Shown: positions 55,715 to 63,862, counted from the stretch's first letter. The stretch: DNA of 64,000 nt from Microtetraspora glauca (GCA_001570385.1 BBYL01000027.1:62001-126000), one strand, 5' to 3'. Notes: generated by a model from the sequence alone, not told the origin. Translations and numbers: made by a program.

Positions 55715-56443
55715 TCACCGAGGCCGGTGGCCCTTCCTTCTACGGCCGGCCGGTACGGCCCGGCGGCCGGAGCCACTCTGCGCGGGTTTCTGCGCCTGCC
55801 GCTGAGCCGGTTTCTCCGCAGGGGAGGCGGGGGTACGGCCCCGCGAGCTGTTCACTGTCCGGCCGCGGACGATGCCGATGAAATCTTCCACCAGGTCAGT
55901 GGTCGCGTCCGTGGGCCAGGCCAGCGCGACCTGAGACTGCGGCGCGTCCGCCACCGGCCGATAAGTGAGATCTTTGCGGTGATGGAGGCGTGCCAGCGAC
56001 TGCGGCACCAGGAGAAGCCCGGTGCCGGCCGCCACCAGCCCGACCGCGTCCGCCGTTGTGGCCGGGCGGGTGAACGCGGGCAGCCCGGGGCGGACCGTCC
56101 ACTCGATGGTGTCGTCCAGAGGATGGAACACCTCGTCGTCGGTCAGGTCGGCGGTGGTCACCTCGTCAGCGGCGGTCACCGCGTGGTCCTTGGGCACCAC
56201 GACCACCGTGGTCTCCACGTAGAGAGGGATCACGCTGAGCCCGTCCCGGTCGACCGGCAGCCTGACGAATCCGGCGTCGGCGCCGCCATCCCGCAGGAGT
56301 GGCACCACCTCGGCGGCGGGAACCGCGACCAGGGCAACCGGCACGCCGGGCATCCTCTCGGTCCAGACGTTGACCCACTTCGCGGGTGTCACCCCGGGCA
56401 CGTACGCCAGCCGGAACACCCTCCCGGTCTCCCCATCAGTCAC
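55715..56443 (-). CDS. LysR effector-binding domain protein without HTH
   Basis: 242 residues. It begins directly in the LysR substrate-binding fold (RVFRLAYVPGVTPAKWVNVW, AEVVPLLRDGGADAGFVRLP, VIPLYVETTVVVVPKDHAV, ADAVGLVAAGTGLLLVPQSL) and has no N-terminal winged helix, so it cannot bind DNA the usual way. The last 45 residues are basic and Pro/Arg-rich. GTG at 56443 is the start. It is divergent from a DUF5997 gene; as remembered, the two stand together in many actinomycetes, with DUF5997 perhaps supplying the DNA-binding part. This is a conserved arrangement, not damage. Confidence 0.85.
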   Translation of the reverse strand: MTDGETGRVFRLAYVPGVTPAKWVNVWTERMPGVPVALVAVPAAEVVPLLRDGGADAGFVRLPVDRDGLSVIPLYVETTVVVVPKDHAVTAADEVTTADLTDDEVFHPLDDTIEWTVRPGLPAFTRPATTADAVGLVAAGTGLLLVPQSLARLHHRKDLTYRPVADAPQSQVALAWPTDATTDLVEDFIGIVRGRTVNSSRGRTPASPAEKPAQRQAQKPAQSGSGRRAVPAGRRRKGHRPR

Positions 56444-56498
56444 TTCCTCAGGGTACCGATGTCAGGGGAACCCGTTCCGACTGACTAGTCTTGGCGCC

Positions 56499-56870
56499 AT
56501 GACCTCGCCCAAACCGAAGACCATCCAGACGATGAAGCCCGCGACCGCGGCCAAGAAGCTGGGTGTCCTCCTCTCGGCCACTCCCGCCGAGTTCCAGGAG
56601 GGTGTCGTCTCCCGGGACGAGCTGAACGAGTTGCAGTCGACGCCCCCCGCCTGGCTCGCTGACCTGCGCCGCAACGGCCCGCACCCCAAGCAGGTCATCG
56701 CCGTCAAGCTCGGGGTCTCCATTTCCGGCCTGGCCAGAGGCGGGATCACCGGACCGCTCACCACCGCTGAGATCGATGCGCTGAAAGCGGAGAACCCAGC
56801 GTGGCTGGAGCGCGAGCGGGCCATCCAGGCCGAGACCCGCAAAGAAGCACTCCGCCTCAAGCAGCGCTAG
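56499..56870 (+). CDS. DUF5997 family protein
   Basis: 123 residues from ATG 56499. Helical, with basic first and last parts: TMKPATAAKKLGVLLSATPA, EFQEGVVSRDELNELQSTPP, AWLADLRRNGPHPKQVIAVK, LGVSISGLARGGITGPLTTA. The middle KQVIAVKLGVSISGLARGGI looks like a helix-turn-helix, so a small DNA-binding protein is plausible. It is divergent from, and probably works with, the HTH-less LysR-domain protein, which could sense the ligand for it (inference). Confidence 0.82.
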   Translation: MTSPKPKTIQTMKPATAAKKLGVLLSATPAEFQEGVVSRDELNELQSTPPAWLADLRRNGPHPKQVIAVKLGVSISGLARGGITGPLTTAEIDALKAENPAWLERERAIQAETRKEALRLKQR

Positions 56871-56983
56871 ACAGCCGACATCCTCCGCGTCTCCGACCCG
56901 AGACGAGCTCGTTGCTCCGAGGAACCGAGGAGCTTACGCACTGGGACTGGGGCGATGCGGTTCGCGCGAACTTCTGCGACTCG

Positions 56984-57424
56984 TCAGGGCTCGAGGTCGG
57001 CCACTCCCTTGCCGCTTGCAATATCGAACGGCACAGAAACCTGGTCGTGCGCGATCAACCAATCGCCGTCGAGCTTCCGGAAGCAGAAGGTGCCCCGGAC
57101 CCACATCCCGCTCGTCGCCGTCCCGTTCTTCAGCGTGCCGCTGAGCCGACCGAAAGCGTGCCCGAATGCCACCTCATCGCCCACGGTGACGGTCAGGTCG
57201 CGAACCTCATAATTCACATCCTGGAAGAACGTGAACGCCTTCGCCCAGTTCTTCAACTTCGCCGCTATCCCCACATGCTGCAGCGGCGGCTCGACGTCGA
57301 AGGACACGACGTCCGTTGCGTAGAGCTGCTTCAGGCCTTCGAGATCCTTGGCCCGGATTCCTTTGACGATCTTGTCGACCTGCTGCCTGATCCTGGCTTC
57401 GTCTTCCTCGCGTTGCGTGGGCAT
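56984..57424 (-). CDS. SnoaL/NTF2-like protein
   Basis: 146 residues from ATG 57424. The alpha+beta cone fold is seen in REEDEARIRQQVDKIVKGIR, AKDLEGLKQLYATDVVSFDV, then GDEVAFGHAFGRLSGTLKNG and LDGDWLIAHDQVSVPFDIAS, typical of SnoaL-3/ketosteroid-isomerase-like proteins. His and Asp in the pocket (HAFGRL, AHDQVSVPFD) could be functional. Substrate unknown. Upstream lie two gene stubs on the other strand, so its neighbours give no clue. Confidence 0.82.
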   Translation of the reverse strand: MPTQREEDEARIRQQVDKIVKGIRAKDLEGLKQLYATDVVSFDVEPPLQHVGIAAKLKNWAKAFTFFQDVNYEVRDLTVTVGDEVAFGHAFGRLSGTLKNGTATSGMWVRGTFCFRKLDGDWLIAHDQVSVPFDIASGKGVADLEP

Positions 57425-57595
57425 CGGTACCCATCCCTTCAATCGGTGGGGAATCTTGGCTGCTACCAGTACGACGACGCAGCTACCGGGGATGTCAGGC
57501 CCGCGGCCGCCGTACCGACCGCGGAGTCGTCCGCGGTGATCAGCGACGGCGGCGGCTCGCTTGTAGGCCGCCAGTGGGCCGGTGAGGGTGAGGAA

Positions 57596-57679
57596 GGTTT
57601 CCGGTCGGACCGGCTCTTCCACTGCCACAACGCCGAACATGAGGACATGGGCATGAGGGCCAACCTCGAGATCGTCTAG
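57596..57679 (+). pseudogene. Multicopper oxidase C-terminal stub
   Basis: The last 27 codons of a multicopper oxidase: RLFHCHNAEHEDMGMRANLE then IV and a stop. His-Cys-His-x3-His-x4-Met is the type-1/type-3 copper motif at the end of these enzymes. The rest of the gene is absent. Confidence 0.75.
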
Positions 57680-57683
57680 GAGC

Positions 57684-57791
57684 ATGACGTTGAGTGCCGA
57701 TCCCGGCATCGTCGTCATCGGAGCGAGTCTCGCCGGCGCGAAGGCCGGCCGCACTGGGACGGGGTCTTCGGCTCCGGGTTTGTCGGCGTGA
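57684..57791 (+). pseudogene. FAD/NAD(P) oxidoreductase N-terminal stub
   Basis: From ATG 57684 the frame reads MTLSADPGIVVIGASLAGAK, the first strand and Gly-rich dinucleotide motif of ferredoxin-reductase-like enzymes, then diverges after AGRTGTG and stops. It starts four bases after the multicopper-oxidase stub ends, so both ends of a deletion or rearrangement seem to meet here. Confidence 0.65.
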
Positions 57792-57884
57792 TCTAGTACT
57801 TTGACGACCCGGTCCCCGGCTTCTCGGGGCCGCCCCCCGGGGTCGTGTGCTCCGCCGGCCCGGGGGCCTCGTCACCCCCCAAGG

Positions 57885-60128
57885 ATGTCCCCGTTGCGCC
57901 GGCATCGTCTCTGGTGGTTCGCCGCCCCGGCCGCCGCCCTCCACGTGGGCGCGGCCGTCGTGCTCGGTGTCGTCGCGCTGGCCACCGGCGACGGCGTCCC
58001 CCTCGTCCGCCTCGTGGCGTACGGCATCCCGCTCAGCATGGGGCCTGTCCCGTGGTGGCCGGTGGTGCCCCTCGTGCTGGTCGCCGCGTACCAGGGCTGG
58101 GCGCTGTGGCAGATCCTGCGCGGGCGGGTGCGCGGACCGGTGACGGCGGGTGGCGGCGCGATCCGCGCGCTCCGGGTGATGTTGTACCTGGGCGCCGCCT
58201 ACTCCGTCCTCGGGCTGTTCCCGGTGGTCCTGCCGTGGTGGGCGGAGCTGGCCGGCGCCGCCGCGCGGCTCGTGCTCGTGGTGCTGTTTTTCCTGGTCCT
58301 GCGCGGCGCGTCCCGCGCGATGGCGACGGTCGCGCTGGTCGCCGGAACGCTCGTGGTGGTGAGCTGGATCGCGCGCACGGCCGCCGACGCGCTGGGCGTC
58401 CGGCTTCTGGGGGAGATCTCGGCCGTCGCCGGCCTCGGAGGGCTGTCGTGGGCGCTGTGGGTGGCGCTGACCCTCCTCGCCCAGGCCCGGGACGGCAGGT
58501 GGGCGCGTGCCACGGTGTGGACGGGGGCCGCCTCACTGGTGGTGTCCTTCCTCATCGCGTCTTTGATCTTCCACCTCTCCTTGGCCTGGTACGGAGAGAT
58601 GTCGGTGCTGCTCATCGGCCTTGGCCGGGTGGCCGACCCGCTCATGGCGGTGTGGCAGGCGCGTTCCGCGCACGATCTCGGCAGCCCGCCGGGCACGGCG
58701 GCATCCACGGTGACGCGGGGCTCGGCCGGGCCGCCGCTCCGCTCCCGGCTCGCCGCCGTGGCGGCGATCGTGCTACCGCTCCCGCCCGTGGTCGTCGCCT
58801 TCTGGTACGACATGCCGCGGTGGGCGGCGGGGAGCTGGACCACGATGTTCTTCGGGTACGGCCCGGATCTCGCGGAGCTCATGCTCTCGTGGGTCGTCGA
58901 CCTCCTCGTCGACATGGGCGGGCTGCCGCTCCTCGTGCTCGTCGCGGTCCTGCGGAGGACCCCCGGCCTGCTCCGGGTGGCGGCCTGGGTCCTGCTCGCC
59001 GCCGCCGCGGCCGGGGTCGCCGCCGCGCTCGCCGGTGGTTTCGCACCCGGAGCCTTCCTCCGGCGTTATGCCGACTATTCGGCCATGGAGCCGGGCGATG
59101 TCCCCGCCGGTGTCTCGCCGCTGTGGTTCGGCGTGGCCTACGCGGCCTCCGCCCTCCTCCTGATGTGGCTGGCCGGCGGGGTGGGGCGCTCCCGGCTCTG
59201 GGGCGTCGTGACGGCGGCGGCGACGGCCGGGCTGCTGAGCTTCCTGCCGGCGGCCGACCACGCGGGCGGCCGGGTCACCGCCGCTGACGGCTGCGCGCCG
59301 CTCGGCGGCTCGCGGGGCGGGGGAGAGCAGCCCGAGCCGGCGCCGGAGGCGGCCTTCGTCTGCCAGGTGCGCCAGTCGCGCGTGCTCCAGGTCGCCCCGG
59401 AGGTCCCGGACCGCTTCGTCGTCGACTACGGCCGCCGGTTGTGTGACGTCTACACCCGCGACGACCCGGCCGAGCTCGCCCGGGTCCGGCGTACGGACGG
59501 CGTGGCGGTCCGCGACCTGAGTTACCTGCTCGCGGACATCTGCCCGAGTGCCGCCGCCACGATGAGGGCCGCGAATGAGCGACGGGAACGCGAGTTCCAG
59601 GAGTGGGAGGATGCCGAGCGGCGCAAGTGCGCGGAGGCACCCCGTCACCGCCCGCTGATCACGCCGGTGGCGGTGGTCGTCCGGCCTGAGCCGACATGGA
59701 CCGACTACGGTGACCTGGAGGCGTACGAACCGGAGACCGCCGAGGGCGACCCGGGGGGCGATCTGCCGTACGAGGACGACGTGCTGAGCGCGGGGCCCGG
59801 ACATCTGGTCGTGCACACCCACCCCGACGTCACGCTGTGCGTCACGACCGAGACCTACCGCCGTCGCCCGCCGGTGGAGTCGAGGGGGTGGGACCACGTC
59901 GTCGAGGCGGGCTATCGCAGCGCCGGTGAGTTGGTGTTCCAGGACCCGCTGGGTGGTGTGCCGCTGCCGGACCTCGCCGTCCGGGGCGCGGGGCACTATC
60001 GCGTTCGGGTGCATTACGCGATGCGCGGGTCCCAGGGCGGCGAAGACGACGTGCAGCGACTGCTGATCATGGCCTACCCGGGACGCGGAGACGACGTCGT
60101 CGTCCACCGGAAGCGCGCCACGCGCTGA
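57885..60128 (+). CDS. Large membrane protein with soluble C-terminal domain
   Basis: 747 residues from ATG 57885. The first 460 residues hold about twelve hydrophobic helices (for example LVLVVLFFLVLRGASRAMAT, GLSWALWVALTLLAQAR, TASASLIFHLSLAWYG-like LIASLIFHLSLAWYG, VAAWVLLAAAAAGVAAALAG). A soluble part of about 280 residues follows, with several cysteines (ADGCAPLGG, AAFVCQVRQ, RRLCDVYTRD, LLADICPSA, RRKCAEAP, DVTLCVTTE) and a beta-rich end (LVVHTHPDVTLCVTTETYRR, GHYRVRVHYAMRG). No family was recognised. The cysteine pattern suggests an extracytoplasmic domain. The ribosome site is weak (AAGG next to the ATG), so the start is uncertain. Confidence 0.65.
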   Translation: MSPLRRHRLWWFAAPAAALHVGAAVVLGVVALATGDGVPLVRLVAYGIPLSMGPVPWWPVVPLVLVAAYQGWALWQILRGRVRGPVTAGGGAIRALRVMLYLGAAYSVLGLFPVVLPWWAELAGAAARLVLVVLFFLVLRGASRAMATVALVAGTLVVVSWIARTAADALGVRLLGEISAVAGLGGLSWALWVALTLLAQARDGRWARATVWTGAASLVVSFLIASLIFHLSLAWYGEMSVLLIGLGRVADPLMAVWQARSAHDLGSPPGTAASTVTRGSAGPPLRSRLAAVAAIVLPLPPVVVAFWYDMPRWAAGSWTTMFFGYGPDLAELMLSWVVDLLVDMGGLPLLVLVAVLRRTPGLLRVAAWVLLAAAAAGVAAALAGGFAPGAFLRRYADYSAMEPGDVPAGVSPLWFGVAYAASALLLMWLAGGVGRSRLWGVVTAAATAGLLSFLPAADHAGGRVTAADGCAPLGGSRGGGEQPEPAPEAAFVCQVRQSRVLQVAPEVPDRFVVDYGRRLCDVYTRDDPAELARVRRTDGVAVRDLSYLLADICPSAAATMRAANERREREFQEWEDAERRKCAEAPRHRPLITPVAVVVRPEPTWTDYGDLEAYEPETAEGDPGGDLPYEDDVLSAGPGHLVVHTHPDVTLCVTTETYRRRPPVESRGWDHVVEAGYRSAGELVFQDPLGGVPLPDLAVRGAGHYRVRVHYAMRGSQGGEDDVQRLLIMAYPGRGDDVVVHRKRATR

Positions 60129-60343
60129 TGGCCCGCCAGGGCGCGGGCAACCGCGCCCGGCCGGGTGCGGGGACGAGGTGGCGATCCCCGCCTGCGACTC
60201 GTCGATGAGGATCGTTGCCCAAGCTGAAAGGGCTCGTCGTACGAGCGCTCCCATGAGCCCTTGTGGGCGTCTGCTGTATGAATGATCGCAACTGTGATGA
60301 TTCATGTCGGACAGCATGGGCGAGGTGAGCGGAGGCGGTCCCG

Positions 60344-60787
60344 ATGGCGGACGGCGACACGGTCACGGGACGGGTGATCTCCCCGGTCCTGATCGGGCGC
60401 GAGGAGGAGCTTCGGCGCCTGGTCGCGGCGGTGAGCATGCCGCCCGCCGTGGTGGTGCTCGAAGGCGAGGCCGGCATCGGCAAGAGCAGGCTGCTGGCCG
60501 GGCTGGCAGCGCGGCCCGAGATGGCCGGCAGACTGCTGCTGCGCGGCGGCACCCGGCGCATCAGGGAGCCGTTCCCTTTGGGGCCCGTGGTGGAGGCGCT
60601 GCGTGGCAGCGGCGACTCGCTGGCGCGTGCCGAGCTGTCGCCGGTCGCGGGCGCGCTACGCGGTCTGCTGCCCGAACTCGCGTCCATCTGGCCGCGGCGA
60701 TCCTCGGCGAGGCTGGCGTCACCGCCGATTTCGGCGCGCATCTGCACGAGCTGTCGTCGGGGCTGCCGCTGGCCGTACAGGAGCTGA
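60344..60787 (+). pseudogene. LuxR-family ATPase regulator, N-terminal stub
   Basis: The start of a large LuxR (LAL-type) regulator: LIGREEELRRLVAAVSMPP, the P-loop VVVLEGEAGIGKSRLLAGLA and LLRGGTRRIREPFPLGPVVE. After LRGLLPELASIW the frame changes; a later piece in another frame, GVTADFGAHLHELSSGLPLA with VQELMALR, belongs to the same domain further on. The TPR-like region and the LuxR HTH are missing. Joined at about 60795 to the tail of an unrelated protein. Confidence 0.7.
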
Positions 60788-60794
60788 TGGCGCT

Positions 60795-60995
60795 GCGTGG
60801 GCCAGCACCGACGACGGCGCCACCTACACACCCGTCTCCGTCAAGAGCGACAGGGACGGCACCTATACCGCGAGGACCCGCTACCCCGCCTTCGACGCCA
60901 CCAAGGGCGCCGTGACCCTCAAGGTCAAAGCCTGGGACAGGGCGGGCAACACCATCAAGCAGACCACCGTCCGAGCCTTCAACCTGAGCGAGTAA
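60795..60995 (+). pseudogene. C-terminal stub of a secreted S8 (subtilisin-like) peptidase
   Basis: About 66 residues: WASTDDGATYTPVSVKSDRD, GTYTARTRYPAFDATKG, AVTLKVKAWDRAGNTIKQTT and a short end. This is the beta-sandwich repeat that closes many large actinobacterial subtilisin-like secreted proteases (recalled). No catalytic domain precedes it. A terminator hairpin follows at 61008-61044, apparently the original one. Confidence 0.55.
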
Positions 60996-61007
60996 GCGCC
61001 CAACCGC

Positions 61008-61044
61008 CGTCAGCCGGGCCCGTAGAGCTCGGCTGACGCGTTTT
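61008..61044 (+). terminator. Rho-independent terminator after the S8 stub
   Basis: Arms CGTCAGCCG (61008-61016) and CGGCTGACG (61030-61038) form a 9-bp stem with a 13-nt loop, followed by CGTTTTC. Confidence 0.65.
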
Positions 61045-61176
61045 CGCAGGCGCTCAGGCGCGGGCCATCATAAGGATGGGAAAGGCATCAAGATAGTAAT
61101 AGGCTCGGGGGTGGGCGGGATTCCTCATGGATAAGTGGCGTCACGATGACGTCGCATACAGAGATGTGGTGTCGGC

Positions 61177-61365
61177 ATGAGAGTCAGGGTCGCCGGAGTT
61201 TTGCTCTGCCTCGTGGGCGGATTGCTTATCGGATGCTCCATGACAATGATGAGCGTAGGCGATCCTCATATGCGACCGCTAATTATTGGAGTATTCGCGA
61301 GTTCATTGCCGGCAGTAATTATCGGCGTTATCTTGATATTCTCTTCCCTGAAGGGGTCGCGCTAG
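61177..61365 (+). CDS. Small AT-rich membrane protein
   Basis: 62 residues, ATG 61177. Two hydrophobic segments (RVAGVLLCLVGGLLIGCSMT and LIIGVFASSLPAVIIGVILI) and a short basic tail. Codons such as ATT, TTA, AAT and ATA are frequent here and rare elsewhere in the window, a sign of transfer from lower-GC DNA or of relaxed selection. No family recognised and no strong ribosome site. Confidence 0.5.
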   Translation: MRVRVAGVLLCLVGGLLIGCSMTMMSVGDPHMRPLIIGVFASSLPAVIIGVILIFSSLKGSR

Positions 61366-61515
61366 GGATATTTACGGTGGGAACGCGTTTTGGAAGATCG
61401 GATTGGCCAGGAAGGTGTGTGGTGGGCTGATCAACGAGTATCGCCGAGCCGTGTAGACGCTTCGAAAACGTCCGGCTCAATCCTGTGCGATGGGTTTTGA
61501 CGCGGTGCGGGATCA

Positions 61516-61713
61516 CACCTATCTCCTTGACCACGTCCACCCAGCGCGTGCGGGTGTTGAAGCCGCTCCGCCGCAGCGGCTCGCCCTTCGCGCCAGGGAA
61601 CAGCAACGCGCCCGGCTCGTCCTGAACGTAGGTGGCGATGTGCTCGCGCAGCGCCGAAACGATGCTCTTGGGAATGCCGACCACACGCCGGCCCGCCTTC
61701 AAGGACCGCGGCG
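61516..61713 (-). pseudogene. Integrase fragment (middle of catalytic domain)
   Basis: A leftward frame reads KAGRRVVGIPKSIVSALREH, IATYVQDEPGALLFPGAKGE and PLRRSGFNTRTRWVDVVKEIG-type sequence. It is the stretch that is deleted from the integrase relic at 5500-6253, plus the same block that follows the deletion there. The frame then runs into unrelated codons (IPHRVKTHRTG). It is clearly from a close relative of that integrase. Confidence 0.75.
61518..61569. repeat. 52-bp direct repeat shared with 5685-5736
   Basis: Identical to 5685-5736, same orientation, inside an integrase fragment. Confidence 0.9.
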
Positions 61714-61794
61714 CGCCGCCACACCTCCGGCCCTCCGCCCGCCGTCCGGGCGTGCGGCCTGGGTGCCGTACCGCGCTTGACCCCTGGACAGGGG

Positions 61795-63267
61795 TCACGA
61801 ACCTGTGTACAACCGCTCCAGTCCCACCAACTGCACCCGCCCACCGCTGCGCGCCGCGGCCTCCTGCAACGCCGGCATGAACCCCGTCCCGCTGAACAGC
61901 AGCAGCCGCCCCGGCTCCTCGCCCCTGGCCGCGAGTAGCGCCGCCACCCGCTCCAGCCGCTCCAAGTGCCCGAGCCCCACAACATCCCCCCACTTGGCCT
62001 CCCCAATGGCCAGTAGTGCGCCGTCAGGGCCACGGACTGCGACGTCCACCTCGTGGCCCGTGCGGGTGGTGGCGTCGTGAACCACCCCGGACTGGACTCT
62101 TCCGGCCATATCGCCCAGGGTCTCCTCAGACGCGAAGTCCTCACACCACACCCGGCACATTCGCTCGTACACCGGCCCCGCCACGTTGCTGCGGAAGCGA
62201 GGCTGGACGGCACGCCAGATCCGCTCGGTACGCCCCTGCCTCACCCGTTCCAACTGCGCCCAGTAGGGGCGCATGATCGCGTGATAGAAGCGGACCAGTG
62301 GCTCGGTGATCCGGTACTCAGAGCGGTTCCGGCGGAAGGCGTCCGGGTCGGCCACCAGGAGGCCGGCGTCCTCCAGCACGGTCAGGTGGTGGGAAATATC
62401 GACGGCTTTGCGCTCGATTCTGCCCGCGATGCCGCTGCGGGTCGCGTTACCCTCGGCGACCGCGGCCAGGACCGTGTGATACAGGCCGGTGTCGCGCAGC
62501 GTCGGGTCCTCGGCGAGCAGGAAACGCACCTCGCGGAATAGAGGACTGGCCGGGTTGAGAACGTACTCGACGACCCAGCGGTCGAAGTCGGCCAGGCCCG
62601 CCGGGGCGGCCCCGGCCAGATACTCGGTGCGGTAGGCGGGGGTGCCGCCGACGACGAAGTAGACCAGGGCCGCCAACCAAGGCTCGGCCGCCAGCCCCCA
62701 GAACTCGGCGGCCAGCCGGAAGTTGAAGGTGGGCACAACCAGTTCCAGCCCCGCTCGCCCACTCAGCGGCGCCTGACCGGAGAGCAGGCCGCCCATGAAG
62801 GAGATCGACGACCCGCACAGCAGCAGACGTGACCTGGACACCCCCCGCTGCTCGCGGCGTGGCGACAGTGCCTTCTGGATGACCGACGGCAAGTCCTTGG
62901 CGTCGCGCACCAGGTAGGGGAACTCGTCCAGGACGACGGGGACGGTCCGCTCGGCCCCCAGGGAGAGCAGGCCGTCGATCGCCTCCTCCCAGTTTTCGAA
63001 CCTGACCCGTCCCGGCGTCCCGGCGAAGGCGGAGACGGCCTCCCCGAGTTGGCGCAGCGCCTCCGCCCTGGGCACGGCCTCGGTGGCGGCGTAGTAGAAG
63101 CCGCCGGTCGCCTCGCAGACGGCTTCCAGCAGGAACGTCTTGCCCTGCCGGCGTCGTCCGGCGACCACGCCGAGCGTGGCACCCTGGGCGTCGTTGGCGA
63201 CGAACCGCGAGAGCTGCGCCCACTCCCACTCACGGTCGAACATGTCCGCTGGTCGCGGCAACGACAT
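61795..63267 (-). CDS. AAA ATPase with wHTH and PD-(D/E)XK-like C-terminus (DUF234 type)
   Basis: 490 residues from ATG 63267 (GAAGG five bases upstream). Walker A is VVAGRRRQGKTFLLEAV, Walker B VPVVLDEFPYLVRDA, followed by LLLCGSSISFMGGLLSG, the sensor region of archaeal-type ATPases. A winged helix lies at about residues 270-320 (RSGIAGRIERKAVDISHHLT, VLEDAGLLVADPDAF). The C-terminal DUF234 part ends with a nuclease-like block GHEVDVAVRGPDGALLAIGE followed by AKW, whose Asp, Glu and Lys fit PD-(D/E)XK. Such ATPases are common in accessory DNA and some serve in defence-like or toxin-like systems; the true role is unknown. A 12-bp inverted repeat lies just upstream. Confidence 0.88.
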   Translation of the reverse strand: MSLPRPADMFDREWEWAQLSRFVANDAQGATLGVVAGRRRQGKTFLLEAVCEATGGFYYAATEAVPRAEALRQLGEAVSAFAGTPGRVRFENWEEAIDGLLSLGAERTVPVVLDEFPYLVRDAKDLPSVIQKALSPRREQRGVSRSRLLLCGSSISFMGGLLSGQAPLSGRAGLELVVPTFNFRLAAEFWGLAAEPWLAALVYFVVGGTPAYRTEYLAGAAPAGLADFDRWVVEYVLNPASPLFREVRFLLAEDPTLRDTGLYHTVLAAVAEGNATRSGIAGRIERKAVDISHHLTVLEDAGLLVADPDAFRRNRSEYRITEPLVRFYHAIMRPYWAQLERVRQGRTERIWRAVQPRFRSNVAGPVYERMCRVWCEDFASEETLGDMAGRVQSGVVHDATTRTGHEVDVAVRGPDGALLAIGEAKWGDVVGLGHLERLERVAALLAARGEEPGRLLLFSGTGFMPALQEAAARSGGRVQLVGLERLYTGS

Positions 63268-63281
63268 CATGACCTTCTACT

Positions 63282-63316
63282 TTTAGGAGTACAGTTCTTA
63301 AAAGTGTACTCCTAAA
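63282..63316. promoter_or_regulatory. Inverted repeat upstream of the AAA ATPase gene
   Basis: Perfect 12-bp arms tttaggagtaca (63282-63293) and tgtactcctaaa (63305-63316) with an 11-bp spacer. It lies 15 bp upstream of the ATPase start and is AT-rich in a GC-rich genome. It is a candidate operator, possibly for the gene's own winged-helix domain. Confidence 0.6.
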
Positions 63317-63392
63317 TTCAAGCGCGCGTCCTGGCAGGACGCGGATGGGCAGGTCGCCGCTGCCCGAGACGGGGTTCGCCGCTGGACCTACC

Positions 63393-63414
63393 GACAGGCC
63401 GTCGACGGCCTGTC
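63393..63414. repeat. 22-bp perfect palindrome
   Basis: Centred on TCGA with arms GACAGGCCG and CGGCCTGTC. It lies within the left transposase stub region, upstream of the ATPase gene; it could be an operator or a hairpin remnant. Confidence 0.6.
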
Positions 63415-63443
63415 AGAGACTCCAGCAACTCGAGCGGGGCAGG

Positions 63444-63525
63444 CCGGTCCAGAGCCATCGTGTGATGTCCTTCGCAAGAACCTTGGCGGGTACTCGCTGA
63501 CCGTCACACGATGGCTCTGGACCGG
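63444..63525. repeat. 22-bp inverted repeat: two divergent transposase heads
   Basis: Arms 63444-63465 and 63504-63525 are perfectly complementary over 22 bp, 38 bp apart. Each arm contains an ATG facing outward and encodes MALDR: leftward from 63458 MALDRPAPLELLESLTGRRR, rightward from 63511 MALDRELLQQLGVTPPEG. MALD-x-LLE is how many IS256-family transposases of actinomycetes begin (recalled). Both frames soon pass into other sequence, so these look like two broken gene starts facing away from each other. Confidence 0.6.
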
Positions 63526-63584
63526 GAGTTGCTTCAGCAGCTTGGAGTTACACCACCCGAGGGGATGTCACCGAAGCGCTCTCG

Positions 63585-63718
63585 CTCAGGCCGCGGTAAA
63601 CGCCCTTGGTCCATAACAATGGCCGATCCGGTCTGTTGCCCGCGGGCAGCAGCGGCTCCAGCCGGGCCCACTGCTCGTCGGTCAGGTCAAACCGCCTCGT
63701 CACCGCTAGGGTGGTCAC
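63585..63718 (-). pseudogene. IS5-family transposase N-terminal stub
   Basis: From GTG 63718 the leftward frame reads TTLAVTRRFDLTDEQWARLE then PLLPAGNRPDRPLLWTKGVY, the start of IS5-type transposases (DLTDEQWxxLEPLLP). It breaks off after about 43 residues. The catalytic domain is missing. An inverted repeat with core CCGGTGT/ACACCGG lies just upstream (about 63724-63766) and may be part of the element's end. Confidence 0.7.
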
Positions 63719-63862
63719 AAGATCTCCGGTGTTAAGGTCTTTCTTGGTCGATAAACCCTCACACCGGAGACCTCGCTATTTAGCGATCACGACACACCCT
63801 CACGCCCCAGACTCCGAAACACGCCCTGGAGGCGGGGGTGCGGTCCCGTCGGAGCACTTCGA

